Origin: Bowmanella yangjiangensis
Lineage (GTDB): Bacteria > Pseudomonadota > Gammaproteobacteria > Enterobacterales > Alteromonadaceae
Assembly: GCF_017255015.1 (NCBI RefSeq)
Contig: NZ_JAFKCS010000004.1
Coordinates: 1-64,000, forward strand
Reading direction: 5' to 3'
DNA: 64,000 nucleotides
The first letter of the stretch is position 1. The number at the start of each line of letters is the position of its first letter. Positions 42,545-53,530 of this stretch are shown here, one piece after another. A program made the position numbers and the translations under genes. Below the pieces are notes generated by a model, which saw only the letters and a list, made by a program, of their open reading frames with translations, made no database searches and had not been told where the DNA came from.

Positions 42545-42649
42545 TTATTTATTGTTATCCTTATCAGGCAAGCATAAAAAACAATCATGCCTTGCGCAAT
42601 AGGCGAAGCCAGAGTTCACACCATTCTCGAGGCTACGACCTCGAAACAT
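42545..42649 (-). CDS. 34-residue Cys-containing ORF between giant kinase and borosin methyltransferase (doubtful)
   Basis: A minus-strand ATG ORF, MFRGRSLENGVNSGFAY followed by CARHDCFLC and an acidic end, lies in the 141-base gap just before the methyltransferase. Three Cys are spaced C-x4-C-x2-C. The ribosome binding site (GAAGAG) is weak and the start overlaps a TCGAGG/CCTCGA hairpin that could act as a regulatory or terminator structure instead. No family recognised. It may be chance coding. Confidence 0.25.
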   Translation of the reverse strand: MFRGRSLENGVNSGFAYCARHDCFLCLPDKDNNK

Positions 42650-42666
42650 AGTACGCTCTTCATAGG

Positions 42667-45600
42667 TTAGCTTCTGTTCAGTTGTTCAATTAGTTGCCCC
42701 GCCATCCTGGCAGCCTTCTCATATTCAATCTCTCCCACTTTTTGGCTGATACCGGCCAGTTGCTCTGCAAAAGGGGTATCCTGCGCCAGATTTATTAGGT
42801 TGGCGAGATATTGTTCAGCGGCGAAGTCAGACTGCTGCAATAGTGGCAGCAAAAGGTTTAACTCTTGCCTAAATTGTTCTGTATTGAATCTTTGTACAGA
42901 TTGCTCACCTTGGTTAAGCGCATAATACGGGCTGAGATCATCAAGTAATTGCTCCAACATCTGACAAATTGTCGTGAGTGCTCTCTCATCACAACTCTTT
43001 TTCAACAGCAAGCTTTCCAATTCGCCACAAAGTTTAGATATTTCAAAGGCGCCAATATAAGCGGAGGTAGACTTTAATGAATGAACTAAATGTAGAAGTT
43101 CATCCAACTTTCCGGCCAACATAAGTTGTTGCAGTTGCACCGCAGTTTCCTGCTGCTCGTGATAGAAATCATGCAATAAGCTTAGGTACAGCTGAGATTT
43201 ACCACTCATATTGTCTATGGCTTTCTTGCAATTCAATTGCTTAATGCGTGAAATTTGCGTTAGCTCAGGTGTGTCAGCGATTAGCTTTGCTGCCACAGTC
43301 TCAAGGGGCTGCAAAGACGGCGAAGCTTGTAATTGAGCGACTAATACTTGGAAGAGACTGTCAGGATCAAGAGGCTTGCAGATATGCTCATTCATTCCTA
43401 CCTCCAGACTTTTCTGCCTGTCGGCTTCCATAACATGCGCGGTCATGGCGATAACTGGTAGCTCTGTGAGCTTTAACTGGTGGCGGATTAGATTGGTGGC
43501 TGTCAGGCCATCCATATGTGGCATTTGGATATCCATTAATACCAGATCAAAGTCGTGCTTCTGCAATTTCTCAAGTGCAACTAAACCGTTCTCCGCTGTA
43601 TCTATTTTTACGCCGGTGTCTTTAAGTAGCCCCACGGCGACCTGCCGGTTAATGGCATTATCTTCGACCAATAAAATTCTGTAACGGCTTAGATCTGGTA
43701 TTCCAACGAATTCCTTAGTGGATTCAGGGGGGGATAATTGATGTTGCCCTGCAAGTACGTTGGTGAGAGCATCCACTAAGGTCGAGTGGTTTACCGGTTT
43801 CTCTAAAAACTGAATTATTTGGGTATCGCCTAGCTGTTTACGTGCATCCTGCTTATCGTAAGCCGTAACCATGAGGACCCGGGGAGAATTTGTCAGCCCA
43901 AGTTGTTGTATACGCCTGGATGCTTCAATACCGTCCATATTTGGCATGCGCCAGTCCATTAGAATAGTATGGTAGTGACGCTTCTCCATGGCCGCCTGGC
44001 GCACCATTTCGATGGCTTGGGTGCCACTGTCAGCCTGGTCTGCTTTTATGCCTAGTTCATCTAGTAGTCCTAACAGAAGTTTCCTGGCCAGAGGCACATC
44101 GTCAACCACCAGTACCCGCATCTGTGCTATGTGCTTGGCGCTGCAGCAGCTTGGCTGGATTTCTGACTGATTTGCACGCTGAAGGGGAAGGCTGACGTGA
44201 AAGGTTGAGCCTATACCCAGTTCGCTTTCGAGCCATATTTGCCCATGCATTAACTCACATAGTTGCTTGCTGATGGTTAATCCCAGACCGCTTCCACCGT
44301 ATTTCCGGGTGACAGAATCGTCGGCCTGAGTAAATGACTGAAATAGCCGGCTTTGCTGCTCTTCTGTCATACCTATGCCAGTATCCCTTACGCTGATACG
44401 CAGCAGCAAATTAGCGTCATCTCCTATTTGCCCTGTGATGCGAAGATGGACTAACCCATGTTCAGTAAACTTGATGGCATTACTGAGCAAATTTACCAAT
44501 ATTTGCTGGATTCTCAGTGGGTCACCCAAAAGGCTATCAGGGAGGTCCCTATCCACATCGCACAGTAGTTCCAGTCCTTTGCTATGTGCACGAAATGCAT
44601 TGAGATTAATACTGCGTTGCAGCAACTTATTCAGCGAGAAACTGCAATGTTCAATGATCATCTTGCCGGCTTCGATTTTCGAGAAGTCGAGAATGTCGTT
44701 CACCAGACTCAGTAAGGTCTCACCGGATTCCTGGATATTATTGATGTAATCCAGTTGTTCTTTATCCAGCTCGGTCTTCATTGCTAAGCGGCTCAAACCG
44801 ATAACAGCATTGATCGGGGTACGTATCTCGTGGCTCATTTTGGCCAGGAAGGAAGACTTTGCCTGTGTGGCTTCTTCGGCCTTCAGTTTGGATGCGGCGA
44901 GTTCTGCAGTGCGCTGCTGGACTTTTCTTTCAAGGTTACGATTGGCTTCACTAACTTTATGGTAAAGGCGAGTGTTGTCGAACATTACAGCCGTTTGATT
45001 CGCCAGCAACTGCAATACATTGACTCGATCAAAGGGAAATGCACCTGTCATACTGAAATGTTCCAGATACAAAATTCCCCGGTAATTGCCAGCAACGATA
45101 ATTGGTATGCATAACAGAGACTGCGGACGTTTTCGTTGCAGGTAAGGATCTTTTGAAAGGCTGCCAGCTTGACTAAGATCATTAACTAATTTGGGTTTAA
45201 GTGTCCGGCTAACTAAAGTCAGCAAGCTCTGAGGTAAATCATCCTGATGCCTAAGCTCGGGGTATCCGGCACGGTTCTTCAACAGGTTTTCATCGTCAAC
45301 GAACAGCAGGCTTCCTGACTGTGCACCAGCATTCTCAACAATGATATGGATCATTCTGTCCAAATAGGCTCGCAGATTGACTTTTCCACTCAGGGTTTCT
45401 GAGGCCTTGAGTATCGAAGCCAAGTCCACATCATCGTTATGCTGTAAGTTACTTATCTCTGTTGTTAGCACGTTACCTAAACGCACACGCATATGGCGGG
45501 CTTTACTGTTAGCTCCCCAAAGTTGATAACTCTGATACGCTTTGGATTGTTGATGTCTGGCAAAGTCGGGATTGCCCATCTGCGTCCAAAAGTCGGCGTA

Positions 45601-48600
45601 GCGTTCTTCCGCTATGGCCTTGTGCTGTAAAAAACCAGCTTGCTGGGCTGCAACAATAGCGGTTTCGTACTTTTGCCAACCATCAGCTTGTCTGCCTAAT
45701 CGGGCTAACTCTGCATCTAATAACATGACCTTGTGCAGATGATTATCTGGTGTGCTGTTCGCCCAGTTGTTTATTAAGGCACGCTTGCTAATGAGTATTT
45801 GGTGCCACTCATCCTCTTTGCTTTGGCTAAGTCTGGCTGCCAACAAGGCGGCAAATAAATGAAACTCAGTTTGGTGATAAAGTGAAAATGCAACCGCTGC
45901 CAGAGGTTCGGCTAATCTGTAATGCTTGGTCGCCAGTTCTAAATCATCATGCAAATAAGCCAGGATTAACTTAGCACAGTGATAACAAAACAGGATGGTC
46001 AGGTTCTCTGTTTGCTCCAGTGCTTCAAGCTGGTGAGTTTCATCAAATGCACTGCCGCACAAAAGCAGTGGTTGTCCCTCGTCACTGCGTAAATTTATTA
46101 CGCATTGACGCCACAGGTTAATAAATTCCAGATTGTAGGGAATGCGTTTGTCTGCGATGAAACGCGCATATTTATCCATTTGCGAAATCACCCTGTCCAA
46201 GGGGGTGCCGCTCAGGCACAGATAGAAGCTATAAAACAAGGCAGAATGCACGGCAAACTCTATGTTAGCATCGTCCATTGCTACATATATATTGCTCTCT
46301 AATCTCTCCAGACTATCACTTAATGGTGCAACCCAAGGTAGTACGGCTGCGGCCTTTTGGAACTGTACTTCAGGGGTGTAGCGGTGTTGATACTGTTGAT
46401 CAACCTCAATGGCCAGGTTAGCAAATTGCAGTGCTTGCTGATATTGACCGAATGCACCGCACAGAATGATGGCATGGGATCCAAAGGCCCGGCTGGCTGG
46501 TGCAGAGTTACCTTGTGTGACGCTTAATTCAACCATGGCATGGGTTACCATCAGATAGTGCTCGGGACCCAATATAAAAGCGGCGGTAGATAAAACATTC
46601 AGCACTTCAATGGCAAGCTGAAGGGTTTCGTCAGTTAAGGCGGGTTTAGCCAGCAGAGCGTGTATATTGTGTTTATCGTAAAGGTGCTCCAGATCCAGAT
46701 AGAGAGCCCCGATGCCGCTTGGATCGCGAATATCAAAGCCGGCTTCCATTAATACCTGAGCACCCAACTGATAAACTTCAGCTAACTGGTTTTGTCCGAA
46801 TAAAATCAGCAATTGTAATTTTGTGACCCGCAGTTTGTCTTTGAGCGTCTGTACTTGTTCAATTAAGAACTGACAAAGATGGTTAGCTTCTTCATAAGCT
46901 TGGGTTAGGTAAAAACTGCTGGCAAGCGCCTGACAGATCCTGAAACAAAGTGCATAATGCAAAGACCAATCGCTATCTTCCAGAAAGCTGGCCGCTAGCT
47001 CTAAATAGGCTCGTGCAGCGGCATAAGCGTTAGCGGCCAATGCCTTTTCACCTGCCAGTAAATTGAATTCGGCCAGGGGGAATTTGTCTCTATCAACCAG
47101 ATAAAGATCGGCGGCGGCATTCAGATGACCAACAAAATCCAGCACCAGTTCCGCTTGTTGTGTTTCAGAATAATGTTCTAAGTAGTAATTTCCTATGGCG
47201 AGATGGATATGCCGCCTGGCATTAGCGTCATTGAGCTTGAAAGCTGTCTGCTGCAGCCTGTCATGGTTGAAGCGCAGGCTGACAATACGAGTTCCTTTGC
47301 TGTCGGTGAAGGCGGTCATAATGCCTTCGTCAACAATTTCGGCTATATGGTTTTCTAATTCGATAGTGGATAAATTCAGCAGTGCGGCAAGTAAATCGCA
47401 TTGAATGTTGCCGCCTAGTAGCGCGGCGACACCTAACAGTGCCTTGCTGGTGCGAGTTAATCTGGCAAAGCGCTGGGTGGTGAGTTCGACCAAGTTGTCG
47501 GTAATTTTCTGCTGCTCAATATCCTTGATATTCCAGCACCAGTGGCCACTATCGTTACGCGTCAGCAATGACTGATCGTGGAGTGCTAATAAAAACTGAC
47601 GAACAAAAAACGGGTTGCCGTTGGTTTTGCGCATCAGCAATGTCGCGAGGGGAGCAAGTGTTTCCGGCGACTGATCCAGAGTATCTGCCAGCAATTCGGT
47701 AATGCTCTCAGGCGGTAATGGGCTGACTTGGATATACTCTATCTGACCACCTTGGTCGCTGATCTGTTTAATACTGTGGAGCAGCGGGTGTGGTTCGACG
47801 ACCTCATTATCACGGTAGGCCAATATCACCAGTAAGTTACTAATTTGCTTGTCTTTAAATAATTCCTCTAGCAGCTTCAGGCTGGCAGTGTCTGTCCATT
47901 GCATATCGTCAAGAAAGATCACTACAGGCCTATTCTGCTGCGCAAATGCCTTAAAAATACGCACTAATAGCTTGCTAAACCTGGCATCCTGGTAATCGTT
48001 ACTCAGGCTATTGCTGGCGGAGCCAGTTATAGGTTGCCACTGAGGCATAAAGGCACTGAGTAGGTAGGCATCATCTCCCGCTGCTGCCTTAAGGGTATTC
48101 TGCCAATGTGTGAGTTGTTGAACATCTTCGAGCAGCAATTGCTCGGCCAAATCAGAGAGTGCTTCCATGACCGCACCAAACAATCCATCTCTCTGATATT
48201 GCTCGCATTTTCCTCTTATGAAATAAGCCTTCTTCAACGTTTTGGGATGATCAAGTTGATCGATGATGGCTGATTTGCCTATTCCAGAATATCCTTTAAC
48301 GCATACCAGACGACTTAGACCTTGTAGTTGCATTTGCTGAAAAGCACTTAGCAAATGATTGACTTGTTCGTCCCGACCATAAAGTTTGTTGGAAAAATGC
48401 AATCGTTGGCTGCCCGTCGCTACTGATAAAGGAAAGCTGGGAATACTGGCCGTTTGTTGCCAACAACTGAGGCATCTAGCGAGATCTTCAACTACCCCCC
48501 TGATATCGCCATAACGATCATTTGGATTCTTGCTGAGCAGACGCGAAACTATCTTACATAGCTGTACAGGAAGCGAAGGGTTAAGCTCTCTTAAAGAAGG

Positions 48601-49260
48601 TGGTGCAGACGCAATATGAGCATGAATTAATTCAATGCCATCGTCCGTTTCAAAAGGAAAGTGGCCCGAAGCCAGGAAATAACAGAGGGTGCCGAGAGAA
48701 TAAAGATCGGAGCGGTTGTCCATGGGACAATTTACCCGACCGGTAGATTCTGGCGCCATGGCACGCAACTGATTGATATCGATTTGTGTTTTAGGATCCT
48801 GACGGCTGATCTGACTGACAACGCTCGGATAACCGAGATCAATCACACTAAGGTTTTCACCGTTCTCTGACCAGTAAATTGCGCGGGGATTAAGGTAGCC
48901 GCAAATAAGTTTATGCTTGTGAATTTCTTCTAATGCGCTGGCTATGCTGACCATTGCTTGCAGTCGCGTGCCGACATCCTGTGCGTCTATACGGGCACTG
49001 AATTGCCAAAGATCCAGTCTGTTATCAGACATGGCTAACACTTCAATATAGTGGCCTGCTTCAACGAAACTCGTCAGTTTTGTGGGGCTGAAGCTAAACT
49101 GGGGAAGCTTGGTTTCTGGTACTTGAGAAGAGGACGCCCCATTTATCCGCTGTTTAATAAATACTTTTTCACCGCTAGGTGCCACCGCTTTGAACAGCTT
49201 AAGGTGAAAGTTTAAAGCTGGCAGTTCGCTGAGGCTTGTATACTCGTTGAATTTTTCCAT
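42667..49260 (-). CDS. giant trifunctional-type signalling protein: protein-kinase-like, AAA/TPR, GAF, hybrid histidine kinase, two receivers, Hpt
   Basis: 2197 residues. Order: protein-kinase-like fold (about 15-270), AAA ATPase (Walker A GYSGIGKS near 325, Walker [13 protein letters not shown]), long TPR-like helical region (about 640-1240), GAF (about 1280-1430), HisKA with [17 protein letters not shown] (His near 1477), HATPase_c, receiver 1 (about 1715-1835, [10 protein letters not shown]), receiver 2 (about 1860-1980, [10 protein letters not shown]) and Hpt with [17 protein letters not shown] near 2060. The kinase catalytic loop reads CGYLNPRAI instead of HxDxxPxNI, so the catalytic Asp and Mg-binding Asn are gone; DFG is DLG. 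It is therefore probably a pseudokinase. The Hpt and receivers resemble those of the TPR hybrid kinase downstream, suggesting shared phosphotransfer. Confidence 0.92.
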   Translation of the reverse strand: MEKFNEYTSLSELPALNFHLKLFKAVAPSGEKVFIKQRINGASSSQVPETKLPQFSFSPTKLTSFVEAGHYIEVLAMSDNRLDLWQFSARIDAQDVGTRLQAMVSIASALEEIHKHKLICGYLNPRAIYWSENGENLSVIDLGYPSVVSQISRQDPKTQIDINQLRAMAPESTGRVNCPMDNRSDLYSLGTLCYFLASGHFPFETDDGIELIHAHIASAPPSLRELNPSLPVQLCKIVSRLLSKNPNDRYGDIRGVVEDLARCLSCWQQTASIPSFPLSVATGSQRLHFSNKLYGRDEQVNHLLSAFQQMQLQGLSRLVCVKGYSGIGKSAIIDQLDHPKTLKKAYFIRGKCEQYQRDGLFGAVMEALSDLAEQLLLEDVQQLTHWQNTLKAAAGDDAYLLSAFMPQWQPITGSASNSLSNDYQDARFSKLLVRIFKAFAQQNRPVVIFLDDMQWTDTASLKLLEELFKDKQISNLLVILAYRDNEVVEPHPLLHSIKQISDQGGQIEYIQVSPLPPESITELLADTLDQSPETLAPLATLLMRKTNGNPFFVRQFLLALHDQSLLTRNDSGHWCWNIKDIEQQKITDNLVELTTQRFARLTRTSKALLGVAALLGGNIQCDLLAALLNLSTIELENHIAEIVDEGIMTAFTDSKGTRIVSLRFNHDRLQQTAFKLNDANARRHIHLAIGNYYLEHYSETQQAELVLDFVGHLNAAADLYLVDRDKFPLAEFNLLAGEKALAANAYAAARAYLELAASFLEDSDWSLHYALCFRICQALASSFYLTQAYEEANHLCQFLIEQVQTLKDKLRVTKLQLLILFGQNQLAEVYQLGAQVLMEAGFDIRDPSGIGALYLDLEHLYDKHNIHALLAKPALTDETLQLAIEVLNVLSTAAFILGPEHYLMVTHAMVELSVTQGNSAPASRAFGSHAIILCGAFGQYQQALQFANLAIEVDQQYQHRYTPEVQFQKAAAVLPWVAPLSDSLERLESNIYVAMDDANIEFAVHSALFYSFYLCLSGTPLDRVISQMDKYARFIADKRIPYNLEFINLWRQCVINLRSDEGQPLLLCGSAFDETHQLEALEQTENLTILFCYHCAKLILAYLHDDLELATKHYRLAEPLAAVAFSLYHQTEFHLFAALLAARLSQSKEDEWHQILISKRALINNWANSTPDNHLHKVMLLDAELARLGRQADGWQKYETAIVAAQQAGFLQHKAIAEERYADFWTQMGNPDFARHQQSKAYQSYQLWGANSKARHMRVRLGNVLTTEISNLQHNDDVDLASILKASETLSGKVNLRAYLDRMIHIIVENAGAQSGSLLFVDDENLLKNRAGYPELRHQDDLPQSLLTLVSRTLKPKLVNDLSQAGSLSKDPYLQRKRPQSLLCIPIIVAGNYRGILYLEHFSMTGAFPFDRVNVLQLLANQTAVMFDNTRLYHKVSEANRNLERKVQQRTAELAASKLKAEEATQAKSSFLAKMSHEIRTPINAVIGLSRLAMKTELDKEQLDYINNIQESGETLLSLVNDILDFSKIEAGKMIIEHCSFSLNKLLQRSINLNAFRAHSKGLELLCDVDRDLPDSLLGDPLRIQQILVNLLSNAIKFTEHGLVHLRITGQIGDDANLLLRISVRDTGIGMTEEQQSRLFQSFTQADDSVTRKYGGSGLGLTISKQLCELMHGQIWLESELGIGSTFHVSLPLQRANQSEIQPSCCSAKHIAQMRVLVVDDVPLARKLLLGLLDELGIKADQADSGTQAIEMVRQAAMEKRHYHTILMDWRMPNMDGIEASRRIQQLGLTNSPRVLMVTAYDKQDARKQLGDTQIIQFLEKPVNHSTLVDALTNVLAGQHQLSPPESTKEFVGIPDLSRYRILLVEDNAINRQVAVGLLKDTGVKIDTAENGLVALEKLQKHDFDLVLMDIQMPHMDGLTATNLIRHQLKLTELPVIAMTAHVMEADRQKSLEVGMNEHICKPLDPDSLFQVLVAQLQASPSLQPLETVAAKLIADTPELTQISRIKQLNCKKAIDNMSGKSQLYLSLLHDFYHEQQETAVQLQQLMLAGKLDELLHLVHSLKSTSAYIGAFEISKLCGELESLLLKKSCDERALTTICQMLEQLLDDLSPYYALNQGEQSVQRFNTEQFRQELNLLLPLLQQSDFAAEQYLANLINLAQDTPFAEQLAGISQKVGEIEYEKAARMAGQLIEQLNRS

Positions 49261-49549
49261 GCCTATACCAAAACGGACTGTTGCAAAATGAAGAGCTTAA
49301 TGGAGATTAGGTGTCTTGTTAAGATACTCACTTAACGCTTTTTTCGACAGGAAATTAACGTTTTTTTAAATAGTTTTATCCTGTAGCAACAAAGTGTCAT
49401 GGAAATCTGCTAGGCTTCCATCAGTGGATTTTTAGGGATTTACCAGCCATTCGCCTGTGGTCTGTTCAAAGGGAAGCGAAATTCGGCGCTAGTGTCAGGT
49501 TGACTAGTTAAAAGCGCATTATTCTAAGTTTTCGTTTGCTGGATCCTGC
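49261..49549. other. divergent intergenic region between giant kinase and TonB receptor
   Basis: 289 bases carrying the promoters of both divergent genes. A GTTAAG/CTTAAC hairpin near 49318-49336 is visible, but no clear Fur box or other operator. No gene seen. Confidence 0.4.
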
Positions 49550-51772
49550 ATGTCATTAGTTAAACTCCTTTATGGCTCTGCCGCTGTTTTCATTTCCAGT
49601 CCTTCTATAGGGAATGCGGCATCCGTGCCTGAAGAACAAAACATCGAAGTCATTCAAGTGAAGGCGCAAAAACGCCTGCAGGATATTCGTGATGTGTCGG
49701 TGGCCGTTACCCTAGTGGACGGCGAGCAAATCGAGCGCCAACAGATTAAAGATACGACACAGTTGGCCGCGCTGGCTCCCAACGTTAAGTCCTCTAAGGT
49801 TGCCGGAGAAGGTACGACGCCCTCGTTTAATATACGTGGTATCGGGATGTTTGATTACAACACCTCGACGATTTCACCAATCGCTATTTATGCAGACGAT
49901 GTGGTGAGCGGAGGTGCGAATTTTCTCGATAGCAACCTGTTTGATATTCAGCGAGTAGAGATACTTCGTGGGCCTCAAGGAAGCCTGTTTGGTCGCAATA
50001 CCACAGGTGGTGCCATTCTTATTTCCTCAAGGCTGCCTGAAATGGAGTTCGATGGATACGCAGGTCTGTCGCTGGCGGAACATGACTATCAGCGAGCCCA
50101 GGCAGCCGTTAATCTGCCGTTGGGGGAGCAAACTGCGGCTCGTCTGGCAATCAACCATCTGGACTATGACTATTCTATGCAAAATCTTGCTCCGAATGGA
50201 CAGGATGGGGGCATGCGCCAGGATAGTTTGCGCTTGCTCGTTAGCAGTGAATGGGACAATTTTTCCGTTTTACTCAAACTGTATTCCGAAGATTGGCGCG
50301 GTGCTCCTAAGCCAATATATAGCGCTGGTATTCTGAAGAACCCGGTAAGTGGAGAACGCTGCTTACCGGCTGATGTAGGTAGTCGGCGGTGTGTCGACAG
50401 CTTCGGTTTTGCCCCTGCTACAGATGACTTCTGGCAAACTGAAGCGGATACGGCGGACAAACGTCACGATACAGACAGTTGGGGGACCAGCTTGCAATGG
50501 CAGTGGCAGCTAAATCAAATCTGGAGTCTGAAGTCCATCACTGCCTATAAAGACTTGCAACGCTTTCATTCCTTTGATTCAGATGGGCCAGGTAATTTTA
50601 TTGAAGGGTCATTGGGATCTGACAGTGAGTTCTTTAGTCAGGAGTTAAGTTTAAGTCGGGAGGGGGAGTATAGCTTCTGGCAAATGGGACTGTTTTACTT
50701 GCAAGAACAGCTCTTACAGGACAGCGATCTCGATTTGTTCCGCGATTTCAGGGCTATACCTAGTCTAGCTGCCAATGCCGCGCAGTTTTTCTATCACAAC
50801 AAGCTGGATAATCGCTCTCTATCAGCCTACAGCCAGGTGGACTACTACCTAAACCCGCAATGGATCCTGACAGCAGGTTTACGTTTTACCGATGAGAGTA
50901 CCGAGTACCACGCGGTAAGTGATCTGGATGTAGAAGGGGCATTTATCCCCTCTTTGTGGGATATCAAAGGCGAGGTGGAAGATGCCGAATGGTCTGGGAA
51001 GCTAGCTCTGGTACAGAAAATGTCAGCGCAAACCAGCCTTTATTATAGTTACTCTCGAGGATATAAAAGCGGCGGTTATAACGGTGGCTACTCCACCAGT
51101 GCTGAGCAGGCTGCAGATTCAGAGTATGCCCCAGAAAGGCTGAATGCCTGGGAAGTGGGGGCCAGATTTTACCTGCCTGACTGGAACATGAATCTGGATA
51201 TGGCAGCGTTTTGGTACCGCTATCAGGATCAGCAGGTGTTTGTTAACCAGACCACTGGCTTGAGTCCATATCACGTACTTAAGAATGCCGGTGATTCCAG
51301 GATTCATGGCGTTGAGCTAAGCCTGGCATATACTCCTTTCAGCCAACTCATGCTGGATTTTAATCTGGGCTACTTACCCAAAGCTGAGTTGGGTGAATAC
51401 CGAGAAGGCGACATTTATGTTGCAGGCACCCAGTTACCTTTTACGTCTAAGTGGAATTTCAGCGGCCTGATGCAATATGAAATGAACCTGGCAGGCGGCC
51501 GGATGCTGGCGCAATTGGGCTTTGATTACCAATCGTCGTTTTTCTTTGATCAGAATGAAAACCCCTACCTTGAGCAACCGGGTTACAGTATTTGGCACGG
51601 ACGTTTGGCGTATCAGCCAAACGAAGCTTGGGAACTCGCGTTGTGGGGAAAAAACCTGTTCAATCGTGAATATCATGAACTGCGTTTTGATTCTATTGCA
51701 GCTTTGTCAGCCGTAACTGAACTACGTGGCGAAGCTCGTCAGCTTGGGGTTGAAGTAACCTACCACTTTTAG
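49550..51772 (+). CDS. TonB-dependent outer-membrane receptor
   Basis: 740 residues. A signal peptide (about 1-22), TonB-box-like NIEVIQVKAQKR, plug domain (about 45-160, with FNIRGIGMFD, IAIYADDV and VEILRGPQGSLFGRNTTGGAI) and a barrel with AYSQVDYYLNPQWILTAGLRFTDE and terminal VEVTYHF. The plug style is that of iron-complex receptors of the FpvA/IroN-like broad class, often found for sugar or vitamin uptake in Alteromonadales. It is divergent from the signalling/borosin block; a role in peptide uptake or sensing would be speculation. A bidirectional terminator follows. Confidence 0.92.
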   Translation: MSLVKLLYGSAAVFISSPSIGNAASVPEEQNIEVIQVKAQKRLQDIRDVSVAVTLVDGEQIERQQIKDTTQLAALAPNVKSSKVAGEGTTPSFNIRGIGMFDYNTSTISPIAIYADDVVSGGANFLDSNLFDIQRVEILRGPQGSLFGRNTTGGAILISSRLPEMEFDGYAGLSLAEHDYQRAQAAVNLPLGEQTAARLAINHLDYDYSMQNLAPNGQDGGMRQDSLRLLVSSEWDNFSVLLKLYSEDWRGAPKPIYSAGILKNPVSGERCLPADVGSRRCVDSFGFAPATDDFWQTEADTADKRHDTDSWGTSLQWQWQLNQIWSLKSITAYKDLQRFHSFDSDGPGNFIEGSLGSDSEFFSQELSLSREGEYSFWQMGLFYLQEQLLQDSDLDLFRDFRAIPSLAANAAQFFYHNKLDNRSLSAYSQVDYYLNPQWILTAGLRFTDESTEYHAVSDLDVEGAFIPSLWDIKGEVEDAEWSGKLALVQKMSAQTSLYYSYSRGYKSGGYNGGYSTSAEQAADSEYAPERLNAWEVGARFYLPDWNMNLDMAAFWYRYQDQQVFVNQTTGLSPYHVLKNAGDSRIHGVELSLAYTPFSQLMLDFNLGYLPKAELGEYREGDIYVAGTQLPFTSKWNFSGLMQYEMNLAGGRMLAQLGFDYQSSFFFDQNENPYLEQPGYSIWHGRLAYQPNEAWELALWGKNLFNREYHELRFDSIAALSAVTELRGEARQLGVEVTYHF

Positions 51773-51779
51773 CCTTAAC

Positions 51780-51801
51780 CAGGTGTTCAACTGAACACCT
51801 G
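51780..51801. terminator. bidirectional hairpin between TonB receptor and HAD remnant
   Basis: CAGGTGTTCA-AC-TGAACACCTG (51780-51801) is a perfect 10-bp stem with a 2-base loop, overlapping the last codons of the minus-strand gene. Confidence 0.7.
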
Positions 51802-52200
51802 TTGCCAGTCTCGCCGCATGTCTACTCTAGTCCAGCCATGGGCAATGGCTGCTGCCAGGGTGTCGTCTCCCGGGGAATAGCGATATTCGCGGATGTCATC
51901 CGTGTGTTCAATCAATTCATCATGAATGTGGTGTAACCAGTGTTTGATTTTTTGCCTGAGCCCCGCACCTATTGGCAGGGAGCAAGGCTCATCAAAACGC
52001 ATCAGATCCTTGAGAAATACCAGCTCGGTAATATCCGGCTTTTCCGGCCACAAGGTGCCATCATTATCGAAGGTTGCTATGCGTTGCTCCTGGGGCACAA
52101 AATCCAATGATTCTGGATGGGTAACTCGTTCGATAAATTCCAAAATGGCATCACGTGCCAACCCAGGTTGCCATGAAGGCAGAAGATTTTTGCTAGTCAA
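51787..52200 (-). pseudogene. HAD-superfamily phosphatase with large internal deletion
   Basis: 137 residues, where relatives are about 300-340. The N-terminal part (RIATFDNDGTLWPEKPD, HAD motif I with nucleophile Asp) is intact, and the last 40 residues (IEHTDDIREYRY and AHGWTRVDMRRDWQQVFS) match the family C-terminus. The central portion carrying motifs II-IV (Thr/Ser, Lys and the metal-binding Asp pair) is missing, yet the reading frame is uninterrupted. This looks like an in-frame internal deletion of about 180 codons, leaving an inactive remnant or a repurposed small protein. Confidence 0.65.
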
Positions 52201-52291
52201 TTGCTTAAATTTCCTACAAGTCTTTGACGAAAAAAGAATACCTGTGGCAGACTGAAATTCAATGTTAAAAGGATGTTACTGGAGCAACTAG

Positions 52292-53464
52292 ATGCGATTT
52301 CAATTGATCTGGCCGGTTTTGCTGACTTTGATCGTACCACTTGCTGTAGCGTGGTTTGTTTACCCAACTCACCTACCACCTGGATTTGGTGTATTTCCTC
52401 CGCAGTTTGTTGAGCAGGCTGCAGGTTTTAATCTATGGGTTTTTCTGGCTGTTGGGGCCGGTGCAGTCTATATCAGCGGTTTAATTCTATTTCCTAAACT
52501 ATATGGCTTTAAAGGCGCCACGCCATTGCCACAACCCGCCAAGCAGCCGTTACCTTGGTGGTTCTGGCTGGGGTTGGTACTTAATTTATTTTTCTGGTGG
52601 TTGATGTGGTCCCACTCTACGGCGTTTGGCGATCTGGTTTACTGGTCATTCACACCCTTATGGTGGGGATTTATCCTGGTGTTAGACGGGCTGGTTTATC
52701 ACCGCAATAACGGTAAGTCGTTATTCGCCAGCCGACCAACCACATTGTTTATTGCGGCGCTGGTGTCCATTGGCGGTTGGGCTTACTTTGAATATTACGA
52801 CTATTTTGTACTGGGCAATTGGTATTACCCCGATGCTCATCAGGCTCCCTGGCCCTATCCTGTTCTGGCGTTGGAGTTTCTGGTGACTTACAGCACGGTC
52901 ACGCCGGTATTGTTTCAATGGTACAGCCTGTTCCAAACCTTTCCTGCTTTGCCGGCCCGCTATAAGAACGGCCCCAAAATGCCACTTAATGGCAATACCA
53001 TGATAGGTATTGGTACGGTTCTTATTGGACTGATGGTGATGTGGCCTTACCCGTTTTTCTGGGTTGTCTGGATTGGTCCCTTTGCCGTAATGACCGGCAT
53101 CTTGATGCGCCTGAATATCTGGAATCCCTTTACTGATATCGCTAAAGGGGACTGGAGCGCTGGCGTACTGATTGGTGTTGCCTCGTTGTGTAATGGTTTA
53201 TTTTGGGAGTTTTGGAACTTTGGCAGCCATGCGTTTCATGCCACTTTGACTAATCCAAATTATTGGGTTTACAACATTCCCTATGTGAATGTTATCCATC
53301 TGTTCTCAGAGATGCCGCTGCTGGGCTATTTTGGTTATATTCCATTCGGCGTATTGGTATGGCAGGTGTTTATTTGGAGCGGTAATCTGTTGGGATTCAA
53401 CACCGATATCCGCTTGGATAACCTTGAGCATTTGGATGAACAGATTCAGGTGGTCACTAAGTAA
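52292..53464 (+). CDS. polytopic membrane protein of unknown function
   Basis: 390 residues with about nine or ten hydrophobic segments spread over the length and a conspicuously Trp/Tyr/Phe-rich composition (PWWFWLGLVLNLFFWWLMWSH). An amphipathic segment and a short charged C-terminal tail (NLEHLDEQIQVVTK) follow. No transporter signature is recognised. The next gene, a GGDEF protein, starts 66 bases downstream and may be co-transcribed. The start is the ATG at 52292. Confidence 0.7.
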   Translation: MRFQLIWPVLLTLIVPLAVAWFVYPTHLPPGFGVFPPQFVEQAAGFNLWVFLAVGAGAVYISGLILFPKLYGFKGATPLPQPAKQPLPWWFWLGLVLNLFFWWLMWSHSTAFGDLVYWSFTPLWWGFILVLDGLVYHRNNGKSLFASRPTTLFIAALVSIGGWAYFEYYDYFVLGNWYYPDAHQAPWPYPVLALEFLVTYSTVTPVLFQWYSLFQTFPALPARYKNGPKMPLNGNTMIGIGTVLIGLMVMWPYPFFWVVWIGPFAVMTGILMRLNIWNPFTDIAKGDWSAGVLIGVASLCNGLFWEFWNFGSHAFHATLTNPNYWVYNIPYVNVIHLFSEMPLLGYFGYIPFGVLVWQVFIWSGNLLGFNTDIRLDNLEHLDEQIQVVTK

Positions 53465-53530
53465 AGGCCGTATCAGGCATTGCTGCATCTGCTGGTACTG
53501 TTTTTTGAACAAGAGGTCAGTAAAAACTAT

